From Actinomycetales bacterium (GTDB lineage: Bacteria; Actinomycetota; Actinomycetes; Actinomycetales; Microbacteriaceae), in assembly GCA_015655415.1 (NCBI GenBank), contig JAATFB010000022.1, forward strand, positions 87,189-151,188: a stretch of 64,000 nucleotides of DNA, given 5' to 3'. The first letter of the stretch is position 1; every line of letters begins with the position of its first letter. A program made the translations under genes and the position numbers. Below the pieces are notes generated by a model. It was not told where the DNA came from and did not search any database. It was given only the letters and a program-made list of their open reading frames with translations. Shown here piece by piece: positions 25,854 through 34,499 of this stretch.

Positions 25854-26492
25854 ATGAAACTCACCAAGCTCGAACACGCCGCGCTCGTCCTCGAGGACGA
25901 CGGCAAGAGGCTCTTCATCGACCCTGGCTCGTTCACGACGCCGATCACCGAGGCCACGAACACGGTCGCGGTCGTCATCACGCACGAACACGCCGATCAT
26001 TGGACGCCCGAGCAGCTCAGGCGCATCCTGGACACCAGCCCGGACGCCGTCATCTACGGCCCGGAGGGCGTCGCGAGGGCCGCGAGCGACTTCACCGTCA
26101 CGGTCGTCCACCCCGGTGACGCCGTCGAGGCCGGCCCGTTCCGGCTGCGCTTCTTCGGCGGCGAGCACGCCGTGATCCACTCCTCCATCCCCGTCGTGGA
26201 CAACATCGGAGTCGTCGTGGACGACGCCCTCGTCTACCCCGGCGACTCGTTCGCCGTCCCCGACCTGACGGAGATCGACGTGCTCGCCGTGCCGTCGTCG
26301 GCGCCCTGGCTTAAGGCGTCCGAGTTCATCGACTACGTGCTGGATTTGAAGCCCAGGCGCACGTTCTCCACCCACGAGATGGTCAGCTCCGTTGCCGGCA
26401 AGCAGATGGCGGACGACCGCATCAGGTGGGCGACGGAGCAGGGCGGCGGTCGCTTCATCGATCTGCAGCCGGGCGACACGTACGAGATCTGA
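25854..26492 (+). CDS. MBL-fold metallo-hydrolase (UlaG-like)
   Basis: 212 residues starting MKLTKLEHAALVLEDDGKRL at 25854. The zinc-binding motif is VVITHEHADHWTPEQL; a second His cluster is FFGGEHAVIH and an Asp is in LVYPGDSF. This is the short UlaG/RomA-like beta-lactamase-fold type found widely in actinobacteria; substrate unknown. It is divergent from the Cu ATPase, and the CsoR-type site lies in the shared gap, so copper control of this gene is possible but unproven. The next gene converges on it. Confidence 0.9.
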   Translation: MKLTKLEHAALVLEDDGKRLFIDPGSFTTPITEATNTVAVVITHEHADHWTPEQLRRILDTSPDAVIYGPEGVARAASDFTVTVVHPGDAVEAGPFRLRFFGGEHAVIHSSIPVVDNIGVVVDDALVYPGDSFAVPDLTEIDVLAVPSSAPWLKASEFIDYVLDLKPRRTFSTHEMVSSVAGKQMADDRIRWATEQGGGRFIDLQPGDTYEI

Positions 26493-26550
26493 GCGGTGAT
26501 GGACACGCACCCCCACGTGCGGGTCGCCTGCGGCACGGCGGGCGCGATCC

Positions 26551-27186
26551 TCAGCTGAAGTCGGTGCGCGGGTCGGGGGGACAGTTCCAGCGCAGGATCG
26601 CCTGCAGGTCGTGCTCATAGCCGAGCTCGCAGACGCTGCCGGTGTCCAATCGGATGACCGCTCCCGCGGTAACGGGCAGCCCGGCCCACGTGACGGAGAG
26701 CATCCGCAGGAAGTGTCCGTGCGAGACCAACAGCACGTCCTCCCCCCTCGTCAGGCAGTCGGTGCACTTGTCGATCACCCGTTGCGCACGCGCCTGCACC
26801 TGCTCGGGCGACTCCCCCGGGGTCTCTCCCGGGATGACGCCGTCATGCCAGAGATCCCAGGGCCGTCCGCCCCGGGACTCGATGATCTGCGGCGTCGTGA
26901 TCCCCTCGTAGCCGCCGTAGTCCCATTCGACGAGGTCGTCGTCGATCGTGGGATGCGCGTAGCCGGCCAGCGCCGACGTGCGGCGGGCGCGCATCCTCGG
27001 GCTGCACAGCACCATGGCGAAGTGGTGACCCCTCAGCATGGAGCCCTGGTCGCGCGCCTGCTGCTCGCCGCGCTCGGTGAGCGTGAGGTCGGTGACGCCG
27101 GTGTGCCGGCCCACCCGGCTCCACGGCGTCTCGCCGTGCCGGATCAGCACCAGCCTTCCGTTGCGATCGGTGTCGCCGTCCGACAT
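26551..27186 (-). CDS. Histidine phosphatase (phosphoglycerate-mutase-like)
   Basis: 211 residues from ATG 27186, with AGGAGG 5 nt upstream. LIRHGETPWSRVGRHTG gives the catalytic RHG, WDYGGYEG the conserved acidic loop and LVSHGHFLRML the second His. Such enzymes remove phosphates from small metabolites or sugars. It follows the aminotransferase by 55 nt on the same strand and could be the last gene of the peptide operon, but may equally have its own promoter. The longer frame back to 27342 lies inside the aminotransferase gene and is discarded. Confidence 0.9.
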   Translation of the reverse strand: MSDGDTDRNGRLVLIRHGETPWSRVGRHTGVTDLTLTERGEQQARDQGSMLRGHHFAMVLCSPRMRARRTSALAGYAHPTIDDDLVEWDYGGYEGITTPQIIESRGGRPWDLWHDGVIPGETPGESPEQVQARAQRVIDKCTDCLTRGEDVLLVSHGHFLRMLSVTWAGLPVTAGAVIRLDTGSVCELGYEHDLQAILRWNCPPDPRTDFS

Positions 27187-27241
27187 GCATCCTCCTGACC
27201 GAGCCCCGACGTACCGCTCCACTCTGTCAGATCCGTCCCGA

Positions 27242-28600
27242 TCATCCCGACCCGGCCGCCCCGTCCCGATCGCCGCCGTGAGACGCCACTTCACGTCGCA
27301 CTGCGGGCCGGATTCCGACCCGAACTGCGTTATGGGCCGCATCAGCTCGCATGGCCGCGTCGCCGATGGCGGCGAGCAGGTCGTCCAGCTGATCGTCGGT
27401 GGTGATGAACGGGGGCGAGAGCACGATCGAGTTGTCCGCGACCGGACGCACGAGCATCCCGCCGCTCTCGCGCAGCCGCCGGGCGACGTCCGGCGCCGAG
27501 ACCGCCTCGTCGAGTCGCACCGCGGCCATCAGACCCTCTCCTCGCACCTCGACGACCTGCGACAGCGCGGCGAGGCGGCCCAGCCCCGCCGACATCCGCG
27601 CTTCGAGCTCCTTCACCCGGCCCAGGAGCCCCTCTCGCTCGATCACGTCGAGCACGGCCAGCGCGACCGCGCACGCGGTCGCGTGCCCGGCGTAGGTCAC
27701 CCCGAAGGTGTAGAGGTACGCGGGGTCCTCGCTCCAGAACGGCTCCCACACGCTACGGGCGACGAAGACGCCGCCGAGCGGGACGTACCCGCAGGTGATC
27801 CCCTTCGCGAACATGGTGAGGTCGGGGACCACGCCATAGCGCTGCGAGCCGAACCATTCGCCGGTGCGGCCGAAGCCCGTGATGACCTCGTCGAAGATGA
27901 GCAGGATGTCGAACTCGTCGCACAGCTCGCGCAGGCCCCTCAGGTAGCCGGGCGTAGGCGGATACACGCCGCCCGAGCCGATGATCGGCTCGGCGACGAT
28001 GGCGGCGATGGTGTCCGGCCCCTCGTCGAGGATCGTCACGCGCACCAGGTCGATGTCGTCGCGGTCGATGTAGCCCGTGTCCGGCACCAGCGGGCCGCCG
28101 CCGTAGGCCTCGCGCACCGCCCTGCTGCCGTGCAGGCTCGTGCCGAAGGCGTGCAGCCCGTGGTATGCGTTGTGCCGGCTGAGGATGCGCACCTTCGACT
28201 CGCGTCCGCGAAGCTGCCAGTGCAGCCGCGCCAGCCGGAACGCGATCTCGCCCGAATCGGAGCCGCCGGAGCCGAACATCACCTTCGCGTCGGGGATCGG
28301 GGCCATCGGCCCGGTGAGGCGCTCCGAGAGCTCGATGACGCGCGGGTGCAGGTATCCGCCCCAGATCTGGAACGTCTCGAGCTCACGCATCTGCCGGGCG
28401 GCCGCATCGGCGATGTCGGCGCGCCCGTGCCCGATGTTCGCGAACCACAGCGTCGCCGTGCCGTCGAAGAGCCGTCGGCCGTCCGCGGTGTAGAGATAGG
28501 CTCCCTCGCCCCGCACGATCAGCTCCTGGTGGCCCTGCGCCGATCCCATCTGCGTGCTGGGCGCCCAGAGCGCCGGTGCCAGGCCCGTGAGCTGTGACAT
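27242..28600 (-). CDS. Class III PLP-dependent aminotransferase
   Basis: 452 residues from ATG 28600 (AGAGGA just upstream). Fold type I motifs: FGSGGSDSGEIAFRLAR (PLP phosphate site), LLIFDEVITGFGRTGEWFG (the Asp that holds the pyridine nitrogen) and MFAKGITCGYVPLGG with the PLP lysine. It is closest in pattern to beta-alanine/omega-amino acid:pyruvate transaminases. It probably takes the amino group from an amino acid freed by the peptidases upstream. It follows the M19 gene by 29 nt. The tail after residue 430 (HNAVRVGIRPAVRREVASH) is a little longer than usual. Confidence 0.9.
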   Translation of the reverse strand: MSQLTGLAPALWAPSTQMGSAQGHQELIVRGEGAYLYTADGRRLFDGTATLWFANIGHGRADIADAAARQMRELETFQIWGGYLHPRVIELSERLTGPMAPIPDAKVMFGSGGSDSGEIAFRLARLHWQLRGRESKVRILSRHNAYHGLHAFGTSLHGSRAVREAYGGGPLVPDTGYIDRDDIDLVRVTILDEGPDTIAAIVAEPIIGSGGVYPPTPGYLRGLRELCDEFDILLIFDEVITGFGRTGEWFGSQRYGVVPDLTMFAKGITCGYVPLGGVFVARSVWEPFWSEDPAYLYTFGVTYAGHATACAVALAVLDVIEREGLLGRVKELEARMSAGLGRLAALSQVVEVRGEGLMAAVRLDEAVSAPDVARRLRESGGMLVRPVADNSIVLSPPFITTDDQLDDLLAAIGDAAMRADAAHNAVRVGIRPAVRREVASHGGDRDGAAGSG

Positions 28601-28629
28601 TCCTCTTGCCTTCCGTGCCGCCGAGGCGG

Positions 28630-29814
28630 TCACCAGATCTCGCCGAGCGCACGGAGGACGTTCCCGCCCAGCACCGCCACGATCTCGTCGTCGGACAGCC
28701 CGTCGCGCACGAGCCAGGCGGCGAGGTTGTGGAAGCTCTCGCTGGGGTTCTCGACGCCGTCGACGTACTCGACCACCGGATGCTCCGGGCCGTGCTCCGC
28801 GGAGTGACCGAGCAGCGCCGAGAACGTGCGATGCAGCCCGACGTGGTCGCCGTACAGGGTGTCGGGGCCGAAGGCGACGTGCTCGATGCCCACGAGCTCG
28901 GCGCAGTAGTGGAGATGATCCATGACCGACGCGATCGAGTGCTTCCGGTGCCGGGACGAGATGGTCGTGTGCGGGGCGGCGGAGATGCCGATGACGCCGC
29001 CCGTCTCGGCGACGGCACGCAGCGCGTCGTCGCTCTTCAGCCGGGGGATGTCCCACAGCGCCCTGGCCCCGGCATGGGTCATGAGGACCGGGGCGGCGCT
29101 GGCCGCTGCGGTCTCGATCCCGGTGCGGTCGGAGGAGTGCGACACGTCGATGGCCAGACCGAGCGAGTTCATGCGCCTCACGGCCCTGCGGCCGAAGTCC
29201 GTCAGCCCATAGTCGTCAGCCTCGTTGAGTCCGGCGCCGAGCGCGTTCGAGTCCGAGTACGCGATGCCGATCTGCCGCAGGCCGAGCCCGTACAGCACGT
29301 CGATCCGGTCGAGCGAGTTGCCGATCGGCGTCGCGGCCTCAAGACCGAAGACGATGCCGGTCCGTCCCTCGCGCTTGGCCGATTCGATGTCGGCCAGCGA
29401 GCGGACGACGACGACCTGTTCCTGGTGCGCGATGTCGGCCTGCCGCATCCCCAGGTCGGTAACCACGTCCTCCCACTGCCAGGGCGCCGTGCCGGTGACG
29501 TAGGCGGTGCCGTCCATCATGTTGTCGAACACGATCGTGAGGCCGGACTCCGCCAGGCCGGCGAACGCGGTGTGCTGCCGCCCGGTGCGGTTGTACTGCG
29601 GTGTCAGCGCCATGTCGGCCGGGAACAGGACGGGATGATCGTGCAGGCTGACGATGACATGGTCGGACAGGAGCCGCTCGGCGCGCTCGACGGTGGCGAC
29701 ATCGAATCGCCCGTCGTAGCGTGGCACCCGGCCGGATTCCGGCGCGAGCGGGAAGCGGGCGAAGGCGTCCGGCTCGGAATCCAGATAGCCGAAGGACCGG
29801 TACCCGTTCGTCAT
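28630..29814 (-). CDS. M19-family dipeptidase (membrane/renal dipeptidase type)
   Basis: 394 residues. Zinc ligands of the amidohydrolase fold are present: VSLHDHPVLFP (the HxD pair), the bridging Glu in VFGLEAATPIG, and His in AIDVSHSSDRTG and VLMTHAGARALW. LGGNVLRALGEIW is the usual C-terminus. M19 enzymes cleave dipeptides and accept a D-residue at the C-terminal position, which fits the D-aminopeptidase in the operon. No signal peptide, so cytosolic. Its ATG overlaps the M20 stop (ATGA). Because that upstream gene carries nonsense codons, translation of this one may be reduced. Confidence 0.9.
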   Translation of the reverse strand: MTNGYRSFGYLDSEPDAFARFPLAPESGRVPRYDGRFDVATVERAERLLSDHVIVSLHDHPVLFPADMALTPQYNRTGRQHTAFAGLAESGLTIVFDNMMDGTAYVTGTAPWQWEDVVTDLGMRQADIAHQEQVVVVRSLADIESAKREGRTGIVFGLEAATPIGNSLDRIDVLYGLGLRQIGIAYSDSNALGAGLNEADDYGLTDFGRRAVRRMNSLGLAIDVSHSSDRTGIETAAASAAPVLMTHAGARALWDIPRLKSDDALRAVAETGGVIGISAAPHTTISSRHRKHSIASVMDHLHYCAELVGIEHVAFGPDTLYGDHVGLHRTFSALLGHSAEHGPEHPVVEYVDGVENPSESFHNLAAWLVRDGLSDDEIVAVLGGNVLRALGEIW

Positions 29815-31199
29815 CGCGCGACCCCGCTGGTCGGTTCGGTTGCCGGCCGAAGCCGGTGCGGCCCGGAGGCGAGGGCGTCGAGGAGCACGGCCCAGGCACG
29901 CATGCCCTCGGGGATGCGACGCAGGCGCAGGAACTCGCCAGGGGCGTGCGCCCGCTCGTCGGCGTAGGCGAACGAGAAGAACAGCGTCTTGGCGCCGAGC
30001 GCCTCCTCGAAGAGCGTCGCCGCCGGCAGCGTGCCCGCGATGACGGCGTGCAGCACCCCTTTGCCCGGGTAGACGCGTTCGAGTGCAGCCGTGGCGGCCG
30101 CGATGGCGGGGTGGTCGTCGGGGATCCGGTACGCCGGCACCGCGCCACCGGTCTGCTCGACCGTGGCCCGCACCCCGCGCGGAGTCACCCCGGAGACATG
30201 CTCGCGGATCACGCGCAGCACCCTCTGCGGATCCTGCCTGCCGACGAGCCGGCAGGAGACATGGCCGACCGCCCGGTGCGGGATGACCGTGTACCCGCCG
30301 CCGCCCGCGACCCCGTTGATCTCCAGCGTCGGCCGCTCCCATAGCCTTTCGAGGGTCGAGAGGCCGGCCTCCCCGAACAGCTAGGGCACGCCGATCCGCG
30401 CCGCATACTCCGCTTCGTCGAACGGCACCGCCGCGATCTCGCCGCGGCGCGATGGGGAAAGCGACGGCACGCCGTCGTAGAAGCCGGCCACCGCGACGGA
30501 TCAGTCGGCCGCGTGCAGGCTCGCGAGGATCGTGACGAGGGCGTGCACCGGGTTGGCGACGGTGCCGCCGTAGCGGCCCGAGTGCAGGTCGCCGGATGCG
30601 CCGGTGACGATGATCTCGCACGAGACCAGGCCCTTCGACGCCACCGAGAGCGAGGGCTCGTCGGGGCGCCACTGGGCTCCGTCGGCCGAGATCACCAGGT
30701 CGCAGGCGAGCTCGTCCGCATGGTCCCGCACGTACCCGGGCAGGTGGGGGCTGCCGATCTCCTCCTCACCCTCCAGCAAAATCCTGACGTTGAGGGGCAG
30801 CCCGCCGCGCTGCCCGATCAGCGCGTCGAGCAGTGCGACGACGAGGTAGACGGGACCTTTGTCGTCGGAGGCGCCCCGCCCGTAGGCGACCTCGCCGTCG
30901 ACCGTGAGATCGAACGGCGGGCTCGGCCATTCGGCGAGGTCTCCGGTCGGCTGCACGTCGTAGTGGCCGTAGATCAGCACGGTCGGAGCTTCCGGCACCC
31001 CGAGCACGTCCGCTCGCACGACCGGATTGCCCGCCGTCTCCTCCAGCCGGGCGCCGGCGAAGGCGAGCCGGGTCGCGATCCACTCCGCGGCCCGCCGCAT
31101 CGTCTCCGGCGGGGCGTTGCGGCTGTCGCTCGGGATCGCGACGTACTCGCGCAGACCGGCGAGCACCTCCTGCGTCGTCGGCAGCACGAGCCCGCTCAT
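29811..31199 (-). pseudogene. M20-family dipeptidase gene interrupted by two in-frame stop codons
   Basis: The whole 462-codon frame from ATG 31199 to TGA 29811 is recognisable as a cytosolic M20 dipeptidase. It has VLIYGHYDVQPTGDLAEWPS, YGRGASDDKGPVYL and LLEGEEEIGSPHL metal and catalytic motifs, then the lid domain and, after the stops, YTVIPHRAVGHVSCRLVGRQ and SFAYADERAHAPGEF. A TGA at 30501-30503 replaces codon 233 (before SVAVAGFYDGV) and a TAG at 30381-30383 replaces codon 273 (before LFGEAGLSTLERLWERP). Frame is kept across both. It sits between methylaspartate ammonia-lyase and M19 with 4-nt overlaps, so it was a full operon member until recently. Two base errors in the assembly are the alternative. 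Confidence 0.85.
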
Positions 31200-32467
31200 C
31201 GCGGCACCCCTTCCCCGGCCGGTGACGGCCTGGTTCGCGCGAGCGCCGCGGTGCGGGCCATCTCGTTCCCCACGATCATGAGCCCCTCGTCGACCCCCAT
31301 CCCTGGCTTGGCGAGCACCTGCGATGCCTCGCACGCCATCGCGACGTGCGCGCTGACCTGAGCCGAGCGGTCGGTCTCGTTGCAGGTGCCGCCGCAATAC
31401 GCCTCGAGTCCCGCGTTCCGCACCAGCAGCAGCGCCTCGACCGTGTCGGCGATGCTGCCGAGGTCGGGCGTCTTGACATGGATGACGTCCGCGGCCTGTG
31501 CCTCGACGAACGCCCGCACGTCCTCGAGCGTGTTGCACCACTCGTCGACCACGATCCGCACGAGCGACCCCCTGGCCGCGAGCAGGCCGCGCAGCCGTGC
31601 GAGCGTGGCGACCTGCGCGTCTCGGCTGCCGCCGTCGACCGGATGCTCCACGGCGAGCTCGTACGGCTCCGCCAGACGACCGAGTCCGCTCAGGTAGTCG
31701 GCGACGGCGTCGAGGTCGCCGGCGAACGCGATGCCGGCACTGCCATACAGGTCCAGGTGCAGTCGCGGCCGGTAGTCGGGCGAGGGTGCGAGCTCCGCGA
31801 TGCGGCCCACCAGCCAGCCGAGGTACTCAACGAGCGTCTCGCCGCGGGCGCCGAACTTCTCGGGCACGTTGTTGATGAGGCCGTGGGGCAGAACGTCCAC
31901 GCCCTTGAGGATCATCTTCTCGGCGTTGCCGTGGCGCTCGTCGCCGGTCTGAGCGTAGAGCGGGACGGGCTCGAGTGCGGCGCCGGTGTGGTATTCGTCC
32001 CGAATGACCTCGGCCATGGTGATGCGGCGGTCGCGCGCGACGGCCGCGAGCACGGCCTGGCTCGCCCCGTACCGCACGGCGGTGTGCAGTGCCGAACCGC
32101 CCGCCCCCGCCGTGTCGATGCGGGCGGCGAGCGTGCGGAATCCGTCGTCGAGGCGGGCGCCGCGCAGCATCGGTGCGACGTGCCGGACGACGGCGGCCAC
32201 TCCGTCGTCTGCGGTGAACAACGGGTCGCGCCCTGCCGCTGCGCTGTACTGCACGGCGGCGCAGTCACCGTACTCCACCGAGCCGTCGGAGAGCACGAGA
32301 AGCACCGACACGGCCTCCCCGGGCTGGCGGATGCGCCGGAAACCCGGGATCCGCGGCTGCCCCGTGTAGTCGAAGCCGTCACGGATCGCGCCGTCGCGGA
32401 TCGCGAGCTGGTCATCGGCGAAGAACCCCGCGCGCACAGGGACAGCGATCACCTCCTCGATCCGCAT
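31196..32467 (-). CDS. 3-Methylaspartate ammonia-lyase
   Basis: 423 residues. Strong family signatures: YGDCAAVQYSAAAGRDPLF (residues 67-84), EKMILKGVDVLPHGLINNVP, VHLDLYG-type Mg site (LHLDLYGSAGIAF), VIHVKTPDLGSI with the catalytic lysine, and YCGGTCNETDRSAQ. The enzyme is an enolase-superfamily lyase that converts threo-3-methylaspartate to mesaconate plus ammonia, and acts more slowly on aspartate. In anaerobes it works with glutamate mutase; no mutase is seen here, so the substrate probably comes from peptides instead. The start ATG shares one base with the upstream stop (TGATG). Confidence 0.93.
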   Translation of the reverse strand: MRIEEVIAVPVRAGFFADDQLAIRDGAIRDGFDYTGQPRIPGFRRIRQPGEAVSVLLVLSDGSVEYGDCAAVQYSAAAGRDPLFTADDGVAAVVRHVAPMLRGARLDDGFRTLAARIDTAGAGGSALHTAVRYGASQAVLAAVARDRRITMAEVIRDEYHTGAALEPVPLYAQTGDERHGNAEKMILKGVDVLPHGLINNVPEKFGARGETLVEYLGWLVGRIAELAPSPDYRPRLHLDLYGSAGIAFAGDLDAVADYLSGLGRLAEPYELAVEHPVDGGSRDAQVATLARLRGLLAARGSLVRIVVDEWCNTLEDVRAFVEAQAADVIHVKTPDLGSIADTVEALLLVRNAGLEAYCGGTCNETDRSAQVSAHVAMACEASQVLAKPGMGVDEGLMIVGNEMARTAALARTRPSPAGEGVPR

Positions 32468-33513
32468 CAGGGCACCAGCATGGTCTTGATCGAGCGGCGC
32501 TGCGCCATCGCGAGGTATCCGTCGGAGACCTGCTCCAGCGGCAGGGTCAGGTCGAAGACCCGACCCGGATCGATCCAGCCGCTCGCGACGCGCGCCACGA
32601 GCCCCGGAAGATACCTGCGCACCGGGGCGATGCCGAGCGAGACCGTGAGGTGCGCCCGCAGCAGAGGGAACAGCGCGAGCTGCGGCGTGGTGTGCGGCAC
32701 TCCCACCGCCCCGATGGACCCGCCGACGCGCGCCATGCCCACGCACATGTCCCATGAGTCGGGCGTGCCGACCGCCTCGACCACGTGACGGACCCCGAGT
32801 CCCTGCGTGAGATCCCGAACGGCCGCGACGCCCTCCTCTCCGCGGGCCGCGACAACGTCGGTGGCGCCGAAGTCCCGGCCGAGCGCGGCACGGTCCTCAT
32901 GGGTCGAGATCAGGATCACCCGCTCGGCGCCCAGCACGGCGCGGGCGCCGAGCACCGCGGAGAGCCCCACGGCTCCATCGCCGACGACCGCGACCGTCGA
33001 GCCGGCTCGGGCGCCGGAGAGCACGGCACCGTGCAGTCCGGTGGCGGCGACGTCCGACAGCGCCAGGAGGGCCGGGTACAGATCGGGGCCGGTCGCGGCC
33101 TGGCCACCCGGCACCGCGACGAGCGTGCCGTCCGCCTGCGGCACCCGCACGATCTCGCCCTGCCCGCCGTCGGTGCCGGCCGCGCCGAAGGTGCCCCCGT
33201 TGACGCAACGGGTCTGTATGCCGTCCCGGCAGGCGGGGCAGGTGTTGTCGGACCACTGGAACGGAGCGACCACGAAGTCGCCGGGCCGGATGACGGCCAC
33301 AGCGGCGCCGACCTCCTCCACGATGCCGATGAACTCGTGACCGAGCCGCGAGCCGGCCGGCCGATCTATGACGCCGCGGTACGCCCACAGGTCGGACCCG
33401 CAGATGCAGGCCCGTACGACGCGCACGATCGCATCGGTGGGCTCGACGATCACCGGATCGGGGACGTCCCGGACCTCGACGGTTCCGGCCGCCTGGTAGA
33501 TGGCTGCGCGCAT
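32467..33513 (-). CDS. Zinc-dependent alcohol dehydrogenase
   Basis: 348 residues. Catalytic zinc site CICGSDLWAYRG with GHEFIGIVEEVG, a partial structural zinc site (NTCPACRDGIQTRC, three or four Cys), and Rossmann motif VAVVGDGAVGLSAV. Belongs to the medium-chain family near formaldehyde and sorbitol dehydrogenases; GGTFGAAGTDGGQGEIVRVP is typical of the branch found with unknown substrates in actinobacteria. GAGAGGA precedes the ATG. It is 29 nt downstream of the reductase gene. It likely oxidises or reduces an alcohol/aldehyde made in this pathway. Confidence 0.92.
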   Translation of the reverse strand: MRAAIYQAAGTVEVRDVPDPVIVEPTDAIVRVVRACICGSDLWAYRGVIDRPAGSRLGHEFIGIVEEVGAAVAVIRPGDFVVAPFQWSDNTCPACRDGIQTRCVNGGTFGAAGTDGGQGEIVRVPQADGTLVAVPGGQAATGPDLYPALLALSDVAATGLHGAVLSGARAGSTVAVVGDGAVGLSAVLGARAVLGAERVILISTHEDRAALGRDFGATDVVAARGEEGVAAVRDLTQGLGVRHVVEAVGTPDSWDMCVGMARVGGSIGAVGVPHTTPQLALFPLLRAHLTVSLGIAPVRRYLPGLVARVASGWIDPGRVFDLTLPLEQVSDGYLAMAQRRSIKTMLVP

Positions 33514-33542
33514 GGTCGCGTCCTCTCGCTGGGGTCGGCGGC

Positions 33543-34499
33543 TCAGGCCGCCGACAGGGTGGCGACGAACCGTGCCAGCTCGTCGAGATTGGCTCGCTCG
33601 TTGACGCGCCGGCCCTGCTCGATGTCGTGGATGATCTCGGCCACCTTGGAGAAGATCGGGCCGGAGATGTCACGGAGCATCTCGTCGATCTCCGTCTTGC
33701 GCTTCCGCACGACGAGATCGCGGTAGATGCCGCTGTACTGCTTGGCGCTTCTGCGGTTGAACGCGGCGAGCCGGTCCAACGATCCCTCGATGTCGTCGGG
33801 GTCGAAGCCGTCGAAGCTCTCGACCTTCACCGGCGCCTGGGCGAGCACCTCACGCGCGATGGCGATCATCACCGGGCGGTAGCGCGGGTCCTCGAGATGC
33901 TCGGCGATCGTGAGGTCCGAGACGGCGCCGGCCCACAGCATGGCGCCATAGGCCTCCTTGCCCCAGAGGTAGCCCAGCACGTTGTCCGTGGCCTCCGCAT
34001 AGGGCAGCGCCTCAGCGAGCTCGCGCACGCGGGGCGTGATCCGACCGCCGTCCAGCTCGCCGACGCGGAAGGTGGCGACGTTGCCCTGCATGATGCGACC
34101 CGGCGCCATCAGGTCGGCGCCGAAGTTCACGAAGGACGACACGACACGCGCCCTGCCGACGACGTCGATGAGCGTGTCGGCGGTGAGGCCGTTCTGCACG
34201 GTGAGCACGTAGCCGTCGGGGGCGAGACGCCGGCGCAGCAGCTCTGCGGCCGAGCGAGTGTGCAGGCTCTTGACGGCGACGATCGCGTGCTCGATGCGGT
34301 CGGGCAACCGATCTGGGGTGACGGCTCGCGCCTCGACCGTGAACTCGTCGATGGGGCCCTCGATGGTGAGCCCGCGCTCGTTGATGGCCGCCACGTGCGC
34401 GGCGTCCGCATCGCACAGCGTGATGTCGTGGCCGGCGCGGATCATGTGGGCGCCGAGCGTTCCGCCGATGGCGCCGGAGCCGATGATCGTCAGTTCCAT
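33543..34499 (-). CDS. Ketopantoate-reductase-like dehydrogenase (ApbA/PanE family)
   Basis: 318 residues. N-terminal MELTIIGSGAIGGTLGAHMI binds NAD(P); VKSLHTRSAAELL and VLTVQNGLTADTL match the family, and the C-terminal all-helical domain includes GYLWGKEAYGAMLWAG with the expected active-site Lys. Members reduce 2-keto acids such as ketopantoate. Since panBC-type neighbours are absent and the context is catabolic, a different 2-oxo or 2-hydroxy acid is more likely. Overlaps the DUF885 gene by 10 nt. The long extended frame upstream is a shadow of that gene. Confidence 0.88.
   Translation of the reverse strand: MELTIIGSGAIGGTLGAHMIRAGHDITLCDADAAHVAAINERGLTIEGPIDEFTVEARAVTPDRLPDRIEHAIVAVKSLHTRSAAELLRRRLAPDGYVLTVQNGLTADTLIDVVGRARVVSSFVNFGADLMAPGRIMQGNVATFRVGELDGGRITPRVRELAEALPYAEATDNVLGYLWGKEAYGAMLWAGAVSDLTIAEHLEDPRYRPVMIAIAREVLAQAPVKVESFDGFDPDDIEGSLDRLAAFNRRSAKQYSGIYRDLVVRKRKTEIDEMLRDISGPIFSKVAEIIHDIEQGRRVNERANLDELARFVATLSAA

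Noticed and set aside
30501..30503. TGA in the M20 gene as selenocysteine
   Set aside because: The position is not catalytic, no hairpin of the bacterial SECIS type is evident right after it, and a second stop (TAG) follows 40 codons later.
31196..32467. Methylaspartate ammonia-lyase as evidence of anaerobic glutamate fermentation
   Set aside because: No glutamate mutase, citramalate or mesaconate hydratase genes are in the window, and the neighbours are peptide-degrading and redox enzymes.
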